From: Isohypsibius dastychi | Lineage: Eukaryota > Tardigrada > Eutardigrada > Parachela > Isohypsibiidae | Reading direction: 5' to 3' | NCBI GenBank assembly: GCA_034696485.1 | Contig: JAQIWT010000177.1 | Span: 1-29,989 of the forward strand | Length of the DNA: 29,989 nucleotides | Part shown: positions 20,551 through 29,989 of the stretch, in pieces | How the letters are laid out: each line of letters starts with the position of its first letter | How positions within the stretch are numbered: position 1 is the first letter of the stretch | Position numbers and translations under genes: made by a program | The notes under the pieces: model-generated | What the model was told of the DNA's origin: nothing | The model's input: the letters and a program-made list of their open reading frames with translations, nothing else | Databases searched by the model: none

Positions 20551-23500
20551 TATGTTTCATTGCGATTCATTCAAAAAAACCTGCACCAACTGATAAGCTG
20601 AGAGCATCAACGAGGAAATTCTGCATTTGGTCCATTTTCCTGCGTGTCTACGAATTTTGACATGAATGATCCATGAATCTCCCGTGTTCTCACTGATAAA
20701 TAAGGCATCAGCAAGGAGTAAATGTGACGGATATGGGATGCGGTTTTTTCCGGGGAATGATATTCTGCTAGTGGGTAGTAAGATTTTGTTTCCAATCTTT
20801 TTGAGTGTTTTGTAAGAGTAAAAGCACTCGGTTCGATGAAAATCTAAGTTCGACGAAAAGGTGACCATTTCGAGTTACTGCAAACATGACTATTAATATA
20901 ACATTTACCGTAATGGATACCTGGGTTTGCGTACCTCTGCGAAGTAAATGGCTGGTGGCCTTTTCGATTTAGCATCGTCACAGTGTGGAGGCTCGTTATA
21001 GCAGCTGTTAAACGCTCATAACCATTTACTGTTCATTAAAATAAATGGCAAATATAAAGACTACCATACAGTGGAATTTGTGCAGTCAAGTGGACGGTAC
21101 ACGTGGAACATTCAACAAACAAACAGAATTGATTATTATATCACGATTCAATAAGAATCCGTGTTGAGAAAAAGGTAGCTACCGCATGGCCACTGGTGTT
21201 GGCTTGACTTCCGCAGTCACTTGAAAAACACAGACAACCATCGGTGAACAATGCAATTCTTAGGCAAATGGGGGGGGGGGGGGGGTTTAATGTTCCACCT
21301 CTTTAACCCACATACATTTGTAAATTCAAGTTCAGAACATTTCTATGTTTGTTTCTGTTTCATATCTAAGATATAGGCCCGACTTACTAAACGACTTAGA
21401 AAAAAATAGACTGCGTTCATTTCTTGAGCTGCGGACATTCGGCTTTGCTGTTGATGATTTGAGTCCGTTGTACAGTTGCACCATGTACAGCTGCTCCGTG
21501 AGCATATTGTGGCAATCTGCGGCAACAAACTCCATAAACCCGGAGCTACCACACCATGTAGCAAAAATGGGGTAGTTGGCTCTATCATAGTATGAATTAC
21601 CAAGAACATAAAGCCACAATGTGCTATGCCGTGGTACAATTTGTTACACTATATATGACTCGTAGATCTGAATGGAGCTCTTCTGTTCTCACGCCATGAG
21701 TCCAGACAAAACCAAATTAGGTTATCTGATTAAAAGAAGTTTACGGGTCGCTCACACGGATAAATAACGACGTTTCACGATAGCTCGACTTTTTAACCTA
21801 ATGAACAACTCGCATGTTCGTGCGCTATGTGGTCCAAACCAGTCACGAACTTTCGATTTACCAAGACAACGATGGAAGAAATTGTGAAAGGTAGTATCAC
21901 TGGCTTTCAATAAAAACAAGGTCCATATCGAATCGCATAAAGCCATATTGTAGCTTCTTCTTCCATTCTGTAGTCCCAAACTGAATAAGAGAAGATATCT
22001 CTTACTAGTGTTCAATTCGGTAGTTCCCTGGTGTGCTCTTTGATGTCTCTAATTTGATCACGCTTTTCTCAGATTCCCAAAATCTGAGTGTCAGCCTTAC
22101 TTATCACAGAAAAACTATTGTTTGGCAGTGACTCGTTTCTTCTGTCGTCCCGAAGCGAGCCAGTCTTAGTCATGAGAATGTCGAGTTTGAATGCTGTGAC
22201 CGATCAGCCGGGTGGAGCGCCTTCGATATTTCAGAAAACCAAAGAGCCGAAGCGTCGAAAGTTTACATTGAAACTCTTTTTCGGTGCAGATTGATGATGG
22301 TACATGGCATCAAGGCGCGACGATGTTTCGTATTGAGAAGTTTCGTAGGCAGACGTTGGTAGTGCAGTTTTCGGTGGCGATTATTTGTAGTAGGGTAAGT
22401 TTCATAGTTACGGGATTATAGGCGGGCGGAGTTGGGTTCATTACTACAGCTGCGGATATGGAAATGTAAGAAATGATGGATTCCACAACCGGACGATTCA
22501 AAGTTGAAAATGCCACTACCACATTCTGACACAAGAAATATGAGGATTGTGAATTATGCGCTCTTACATACCGGACACTGAGCTGAATATCTGGTGAGAC
22601 AGTTTCCCAAAACCTAAACGTGGATGATACCTTGATGATACCTACAAGATTGTAAAATCATAAACATACGTACTAGAATTGAATGTGATACGTGCTCAGA
22701 CGTGTTGGTTAAGGGTAACAACGGAAGAAAATTATCAGAAAATACCTGGCTACCGAAATTTGCCAACTAGACATCGTTTCATGAAACGTCGCTTTAACGA
22801 AACAGCGCTTTCACGAAACATCGGTTTGCGAATGGTCGCCTACGAAATATCGCCACTACGAAACAGTACCCTACGAAGCAGACTGATACAATGTATCAAC
22901 ACTTAGCAAACACCGCTGTTCACAAATGGATTTTAAACACGGAAACTTTTTTCAAGCTTATTAAAAGGGAAACAGGAACCTGAAAATGCACTGCGAAGCT
23001 TCATTTGCACATGTGACCACGGAGATAAAATCAAGTTTGCTGCTTCGAATGCGGAACCTTCCTGGCCGCTGTCTGTTCTGCTCGTCTACACGACAAGGCC
23101 CGACTTCTCACATCTCCATCCAAAAGCTCCAGGAATCGCAACAATTCGACCGCGTTCCTTGAGCAACACGATGAAAGAGCATGCGTATTTGTTGTTAAAC
23201 ACGCTCATTTGAGACAGACGTTCAGTAATCATTTTCCTGGTGAGCGGTTAGCAGGTGGTCCGATCACTGACCACTCATTGAAGTACACTCTCCGCCATCC
23301 AGGGAAAAATTCGTTGGTGAGTTAGCCCTTTGCGACAGGGCCGAAGAGCCTTGCATTGCGAGAGATTCGATGGTCTCGTTTTTCAATGACAGCGGGACAT
23401 ACCTGTAGTTTTTTTGGTAGAAAGGGACAACCGGCAGACTTTCATATGAAAAGCAAGCCTGAGCAGATCTTGAAACATAAATCCATTGATATGGGAAGGT

Positions 23501-23857
23501 CACGAGGTAGAAGTTTAACCGCGTTAGTGTTGTGAATCTACTACCATGTTCGTGTTGAAAACGGCTTCAAAAACCAGTGAAAATGAGTTGGAAATTCAAT
23601 ATTATACTTCAGGTGAGCCGAAAAACGCTCTGCCAGGACATATACCGTATGGACAAACGAATGTTTTAATTATGGTTACTTTGTAGATTTGGTTACCGTT
23701 GTGCGCTTTAATCGTTAAAATCCAGCCAGACGAGCAGAGCGCTTTTATCAAAATGTGAAACCAGTTTCAAAATTGCACATGTACATACACTTATACCGGA
23801 AAATGAAGACCCAGTGAAAAAGTTTGCAGCAACACATAGAAACAAAGTACAAGCGTT
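20551..23857. other. Long stretch with no recognised gene
   Basis: About 3.3 kb holding the upstream region of the cyclase-less receptor and the 3' flank of the Sidestep-like gene. No frame shows family motifs; the minus frame 20557-20868 and the small frames near 21340-21640 and 22088-22294 look like chance frames. Visible structure: a run of 16 G at 21270-21285 and a 16-base tandem repeat at 22777-22885. Confidence 0.4.
22777..22885. repeat. Degenerate 16-bp tandem repeat, TTTCAYGAAACRTCGC
   Basis: About six to seven units follow each other: TTTCATGAAACGTCGC, TTTAACGAAACAGCGC, TTTCACGAAACATCGG, then increasingly diverged copies ending in CTACGAAGCAG. The core is ACGAAACATCG. Confidence 0.7.
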
Positions 23858-26800
23858 TTATACAACTGCGACTGTTCTTATTATACCGTTCTCTGCTTTG
23901 TTTTGTTGCGTCTCATGCACGACGTTTCCATTCGAAGTTATTGTCACGGGGATTGCTTCATGAACTGAAAGGTCGGGATTCGGTTTCGGTGCAGCACGTT
24001 TTCCATTCTTGACGAAGTCGATGACGGCGTACTGTGTTCTATCAGATGGCTTCCCGTTCAAAGCCGGGGGCTTCGGTGCGGCGATCGGCTGTGAAGAGGG
24101 TTTCATTGACAAATCAGCATAAACAACTCCGTCTGACTAAATTTGAAAGAAAAACAAGGGGTTCACACAAAATCTTGCAGTACGAAAACAAAGAAGAAAA
24201 ACAAATGTTTTTTAATGTTAAAGTGATGTGGGTTGTGCTCACCTTCAGGCTTGGTTTCTTGCTTTGCAGATCGATTGCTCTTGTATAAGTGATTTCCGTG
24301 ACGGGATGCTCATTTTTCACAGCTCCATTCTTGTGATATTTAAGACTGGCGATCTGCGTGGTATCCTTGGATTTCCCATTCAAGTGGCCCTGAGTTTTCA
24401 GACTGCTGCCTTTACCATTGACCAACTCGGACTTGCTACCACCGCTACTCGCGCCACTACTGCTGTTGTTCGAATGTGTTTCCGAACCGGCTGTACTCGC
24501 TGAAAAAAGAACAACTTCATAAAAAAACCCCGGAGAGAATTGTTTAAAAATAAAAAAACTTGTTCTGTTAAAAAAACATCAACTCACCAAGCCGAGTAAT
24601 TTCCGGATGTTTGACCAGAACTACAGCAAAGAGCACCACTTATTAGTAGGAGGACAGAGTAGAAGAGAAGAGAAATGAAATGACCCAGACACCAAGTAAC
24701 ACTTTATACCCAAAGATACCAGACCATCACCGGTGAACACGTGCAAAGTAACCAACAACCAAGAAGATTCATATCACAGAAATCTACAGATGACTTATTC
24801 TTCTTCAAAACGACATCGGAATTAACTGAGAAAAGGTACGCAGGAATAGGAATGTGAAGTAATTTAATACAAAATTTGTGTTGTGTAAGTTATTTGCAGC
24901 TCGGTCCTTCACTATACGGTCTTGACTTACACTCTCCCTTCTTTCTCCTCCTGACGCACAAGAACGCCACGCTCGCGACCAGCACCAAAAACGCGAAACC
25001 TCCCAGACTTCCAGCAATGGCTGCGATGACCGTAGTCGACAGTGCGTTGGGTGCTTCCTCCATTTTCAACGTCTTGATCATCAGAACTACCGGCTCGCTC
25101 AATCCGGCATCATTTCGTGACATGATTTTCACTTGGTAGTCGCGACCAGCTGACAGACCCTTCTGTAACCATTCCGGGTAGTCGTTCTCCATCAGATCAA
25201 CTTGATCAGTTTGAAGCGGAGCGGCTTTATTGGTCACTTCGTTGTGATTTACACTGCGGATTGACAGGAGGAATTTCTGTGGGTAGCCGCCGTCGAAACC
25301 CGGTCGGCATTTCAGTGTAAACCCACTGGCCATCACGGTAATGATGGAGCAATTTTCCGGGGGGTGGGGTGGTCCGGCCGGTACGATTTGGTAGAAGCAG
25401 GGAGATGATGAGGTGCCGATGTTGTTTTTGGCCCAACAGGACACTCGCCGGTAATCATCGTTGCTTCGGACCGTGTAATTTAGTGATGAAGATGTCATGC
25501 TTAATAAAAGGGAGGGGGCAGTTTGATTACTATCGGATGTCGCATCGTCTACGCTTGTGTTCACATTCCACATGTAAACGATGTTTGTCCGCGGGTTGGC
25601 ATCCATTTCGCAGTGGAGGGCTGCTTGCTGGCCGAGTGCCGCACCGACCAAGCAGGGATCACTGGCGTTTACGCAGCGGGAGCAGTAAGGCCGATCTGGA
25701 AATATGATAGAATTAAAAATGCGGTCTAATCGTCAACTGAGAGTTTCAAATATATTTTCAGCAGTCTACAGTAACGTAAAAGGCGAACGCAGAATCTGAA
25801 TTGAATAGAGTTTGTATGGATTAAGGAGCACAGCTTCTGAACATAAACTGGAGTCCCTTTTCCGTTTTTTTTCTGCTGTTACTCTTTAAGACACACATTC
25901 TGTGGATTACGGATTAATTTCTAGTACAAAATAATGTTGAAATCATCACTTCAAAAAATCATATGAAACAAAACAAGATAATGAATACAAAATTGAGTTT
26001 GATGGGTGTAACCATCTCGGAGTTGTAATCACAAGCTATCGATTGCAAGAGAATTATATGTCAAAAAACGTCCACTAAAAAGCTGTTTCAATATTTTGGT
26101 TTTTAAAAATGGTTCAGCTCTCTTGCATTTTCTGATCGATGGAAAGCAATTAAAAGCAGCGCATGTTGGGATTAGAAGAACAAGCTGGAATGATGATTGA
26201 ATTTTGGAGAAAACAAAGCTTACATTGTACGTTGACGTGAAAACTGATATTTGTTCGGCCAATATCATTTGCGGCAACACAGTAGTAATCCCCAGCGTCT
26301 TCTCGTGCCATACTGCGATTGAAGAATAAACTCGCTCCCGAACTGATAACTGATCCATCTCTTGTCCAAATGTAGGATGAGGCCGGATTAGAGTCCGCTG
26401 TGCAATTTATCCCACCCAATAGGTCACTTTCTGTACGACGAAACTCGACCACGGATAACTCAGCTTTTGAAGTCATGATATTCCGTGGAGAATCTGCAAA
26501 ACAACAGATAATATAAAGGAATACAAACATCTCAAAGACTTCACCCTCTCCGGTATGATTATCTGAAACCGTAATTGTGCCAAATTTTTGTCGCAGAAAA
26601 ATTCAGTGTAATAGAATTCGAAAATTGACGATGTTTTCGTATAAACCTGCAAGTTGACTTTCCTCTTGTAATATCCGGCCTGAAGAAATACTCGATTGGA
26701 CAAACCCTTCAACCATTTGCCTACAATTACTTATGAAAATCTGCAAACAAACGATTGTCTTATGATTTTGGCCTTGGAAATTCACTGAACAGTTTTCTTT

Positions 26801-29800
26801 CTTAAACTGAAATAAAAACAGTTTCTTTCATTCCACCTGACTCAGTTTGTTCCAAGATTTTCTGATTTCAATCAAAGTCAGCTATGATAAACTCATTCTG
26901 TTAAAGATTTGTTTTATAAACTGATAAGTGTGATAAAAGTGGTACACTACTTTCTACACACCTTTTGTAAATGCATTGAATCGCTCACTTTTTGAAGTTT
27001 ATATTCGGAAAGCATATGATCAACCGCTGAAAAAAAATATCTTTGGCAGAAATTCTGAAACCTCAAGCAGCGTTGCACTATTCCTATTTGGATATTATCG
27101 CATCTTTTCAGAAACCTGTTATTCCAAACCGGCTCTTCATTTTCATTCTCAGCCCTCCACTATTTTGTCAGCCGGTTACGTCAACATGGGCCTTTCCTAT
27201 TTGCCAAAATCCTGACAATGAGAAACGATAACGAGAACGTACATGCAATATTCAACATTGTCGCATCCGACATTCCCCGCCGCTGAACTGTGAGGACTTC
27301 CTGAGTGGCAATGCAGGCGAGTAGTTTGCCATTATCATCGGGATTGGCGTTATAGGTGAAGACGCTGCGGGTTGTATAAGTGCCATCCGGTGCGGGAATA
27401 GTCTCATTGCGCACAAATCGGGTCACTGGTTCTCGGTCAAGAGTCCAGGTTATTGCGGCGAATGGCTTGGCGTTACGCGTCTCGCAGGTCATGTTGTAGT
27501 TCGTACCTTCCCGCAACGCCTGGATCCGACCAATTGTGTTGATGGAAATATTCGTCGGTGGTACTACAAAAACATTTCTTTAATCACCGTGTTTTGAGCC
27601 AATTGTTTGAATTTTTACTTCAGCCAAAAAACAAGAAGATTCATGAACGCTTTCTTCTAGATGAGATCTTTTATGAGATATCTTTGAATTTATTTGCATC
27701 TGGTTCCTTTAAGGTATCATACCGTTGGAAAAAATTATATTTGCTCCAGACAAATTTGGTTCATGATTTCTGCGTGAAATGCTGGCCCCAGTCTCTTGTT
27801 TTACTTTCTCGACAGAACTATGTGCAAACTGGGAATGATTTAAATTCTGATGCCTGCAAAATATGCATGACAAGATATTTCTGCGACAAGCCATTGTTTT
27901 TCATCCGCGGCGAATATTTGCGATCAAAGTTTGTCATTCGGGCACCTTTCTTTCTGAATCCCTGAGTTTTCTCGATCCAGAAATATCCTCTCTGCTATTT
28001 GCTCTTTCTTGGACATTGAGGAGGTCAGTAGATGAAAGAAATGCACTCCGTAGGTACAAATTTTGAAATTCACTTCAAGTGGTAAAATTACATCCAGAAA
28101 ATATGTGTAGAAGAGCGGCATGTTTCCTCAAGCGGAATTTCTTCGTTGATACCATGCGCACCTAAGAAATATATGTCACCCAGTCACTGCAATTTCAACT
28201 TTCTTTGGGTAGTTTTGTTTTTGCTCTATGGAGAAGAGCGTTGAGGTTTTTGAAAACCCATAGTAGCTATTTACGTATTAAGCTATCGAGACAAACGTTC
28301 ATGCGGATTCCGGACTATGCATATTATTTCAACGAAAGATAACAAACAAGCAGCCAGTCGCTCAAGTGTTTTGCCAACCGATTAATCACCCGCTAATTTC
28401 CTTATCAAATTGACTCTGAACGACAAATTCGGACAGAGGCATATGCCACGGAATACGGGCCATTTCCGGACATCTAATCTTACCTAACATGTCCAGGCGG
28501 TAAGAGAGCTGGATGGGCTGACTAGTGGCCTCGTTTTCCGCTTGGCAGATCAATAGGTTTCCCATTAGCTGACGTGAATCAAGCCGGAAACGCAATGCCC
28601 GATTGACTCTCCAGACTCCGCTGGTGTCCATTTGTCTCGATTGCGGGCTGGACTGGCTCTCCAGCGGATGTAGTCGACCTAAAAGCACAAGCAGGTTGGA
28701 CAGTTGTCTGTCGATGATGTTTAAACTAGACTACATCAATCTCCGACCGGCAATTAACAATTCCACAAGTTTTATCCCTGGGCTATATTCCACTCATCCG
28801 CTCAACCTGATATCTTCCATCATGTTGGCACTTTTTCAGAAAAAAGATTGGGTTTCTATGCGTTAATAAAACAGTTCATCCAGCTCAAAATACAGTCCCA
28901 AAAAATGGCCGGAATAATCGAGACCCGGTTCGCTGTTTTTAGAAAATGATAACACATAATCTACTGCTATAGGGATGTCACATTGGAACCAAAATAAATA
29001 AATCTCACGACGTTTTCGTGTTAATTTGTAGCTGTTTGATAACTCCCTGCGCTAAACTTGGACATGTTTAACGGCATTCCTAGCCTATTTGAAAGGCAGA
29101 ACAGCAAGGCAGGAACTAGCCAGTCCTCCTATGCTTAAGGACCCTTTCGCCTTCCACGTATTAAAGCCATGAAACTGGCTAGCTTTAGAGCGCCATTTTC
29201 AATGGTGGAACAAGGCAACTGGAAGCAACTGGAAGCACTCAAAGAGCCACTTTCAAGGCTGTCGAAGGCATAAAAAAGGCAGGAATTTCTCGCATTCCTT
29301 TTAATTAGCTAATTACCATCAAGCAATTAACAGGTTTTATTCAAATAGCTTCTGTAACACCATGAATTTTCCGCAATAAAGTTGTAAAAAAACTAGTAGT
29401 AGCAGCCGGAAAGGGAATGACGAGAACAGAATTAGTTGCTTCAAACCACAAATTTATCCACAAATCATACAAAAAAAAAATCGCTTATGATCATCACCAT
29501 AGGAATAAAACGTTAGGCGATGGCAATTCAGCTGCAAACGTTTCCAACGGAAATGTTGAGCTTCTCCAGAATTTCTGCATTGAATTTCTTCGTTGTCAGG
29601 CTTTGTCTTCGTAGCTTCTATTCTGATTTCCTGTGAAACGAGTCAGCTCATAATACTCCCAAACTACGTTGAAAACAAACTTTGACGAACCTTGATGGCA
29701 GCTCCAGTCCAAGTAGTTTTCTCCGTGTTTATTCAACAAGTCTGGCAATCAGTTTTGCTCAGCTCTCCTTTGCTCACTCTGTAAGATCGGATTCTTCGTA

Positions 29801-29989
29801 GTAGTTCAATTGAAACAATGAAATTCTGATATCTTACCGTGATCCAGTTTGAACACAACGCAACGCTTCCATTTTCTCCCCCTAACAGACTCCTTTCAAC
29901 GGTTAAACTTGCCAGATTTTCGAGGTCGGTCCCGAATCCCCAACACCAACTCACAGTGGCAGATCTCACTTTGAAAAAAAAAGATGGAA
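23858..29989 (-). CDS. Sidestep-like Ig/FN3 transmembrane protein, 5' incomplete
   Basis: Cell-surface immunoglobulin protein; in Drosophila, Sidestep guides motor axons as partner of Beaten path. Phase-consistent exons: 28678-28484 (Ig2 part: WRVNRALRF, LLICQAENEATSQPI), 27563-27243 (Ig3: YNMTCETRNAKP, ITWTLD, NGKLLACIA), 26493-26224 (Ig4: INCTADSNP, DAGDYYCVAANDIG), 25695-24931 (Ig5, FN3 and TM), 24620-24588 (33-base microexon), 24499-24243 and 24136-23858 (cytoplasmic tail, stop at 23858). The FN3 start PPHPPENCSI and CRPGFDGGYPQKFLL is the family signature. The TM is VIAAIAGSLGGFAFLVLVASVAFLCV, followed by RRRKKGE. The tail of about 190 residues has VVYADL and TQYAVI. An exon at about 29975-29838 (RSLLGGENGSVALCSNWIT then GTAAGA) is a probable start of Ig1. 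The rest of Ig1 and the first half of Ig2 were not located between 28690 and 29837, and the signal peptide is beyond the window. Confidence 0.85.
28690..29837 (-). other. Probable intron(s) of the Sidestep-like gene
   Basis: Lies between the probable Ig1 exon and the Ig2 exon. I could not find the missing half of Ig2 here. Short inverted words ACTAGCCAGT (29116) and ACTGGCTAGC (29173), and several copies of AAGGCAGGAA/AAGGCAACTGGAAGCA near 29090-29300, suggest a degraded repeat. Confidence 0.4.

Noticed and set aside
21270-21285. Second poly-G run as a sign of another hAT MITE
   Set aside because: No CAG...CTG inverted ends or 8-bp duplication were found around it.
27558-27965. 135-codon plus-strand frame
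   Set aside because: Sits in the intron between the Ig2 and Ig3 exons of the Sidestep-like gene and has no family features.

Overview
The window looks like animal genomic DNA. Every recognisable gene is eukaryotic, most are split by short GT-AG introns (mostly about 45-95 bp), and the families are metazoan: receptor guanylyl cyclases, PGRPs, a receptor tyrosine kinase, a Sidestep-type immunoglobulin protein and a rhodopsin-like GPCR. The compact introns and gene set suit a small ecdysozoan-like invertebrate. A tardigrade is my guess, but the sequence alone does not prove it. Splice sites below were found by eye from GT/AG, reading phase and family motifs; no transcript was available. || Layout. 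207-4389 (-): receptor guanylyl cyclase with ligand-binding ectodomain, TM, kinase-homology domain and a complete cyclase domain. 5401-5926 (+): small secreted protein with an acidic middle and a basic, four-cysteine end. 6409-7044 (+): disordered protein full of PKA-type R-R-x-S sites. 7918-10298 (-): the most interesting locus, a PGRP ectodomain spliced in phase to a transmembrane helix and a complete tyrosine kinase domain. 11389-12039 (-): a secreted PGRP paralogue with the same intron positions. 13556-15289: an old fold-back (long inverted repeat) element. 16353-17411 (+): intronless class A GPCR. 17637-17868: hAT-type MITE with an 8-bp target duplication. 18382-20550 (-): natriuretic-peptide-receptor-like ectodomain plus TM with almost no cytoplasmic tail and no cyclase. 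20551-23857: mostly non-coding. 23858 to the right edge (-): Sidestep-like Ig/FN3 membrane protein, incomplete at its 5' end. || How the genes may work together. Most of the genes encode surface or secreted proteins. The PGRP-kinase has the His/Arg/Asp catalytic loop, DFG, VAVK lysine and GxGxxG loop of an active tyrosine kinase, while its PGRP part keeps the fold motifs and C-x5-C disulfide pair but lacks the distal zinc ligands of amidase PGRPs. The simplest reading is a receptor that couples bacterial cell-wall sensing, or binding of another PGRP, directly to tyrosine phosphorylation. The neighbouring secreted PGRP could be a partner, decoy or the duplicate from which the fusion arose; a shared 15-bp sequence upstream of both suggests common control. 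The two ANF-receptor-type genes form a cyclase-bearing and a cyclase-less pair, recalling NPR-A/B versus the clearance receptor NPR-C in vertebrates.
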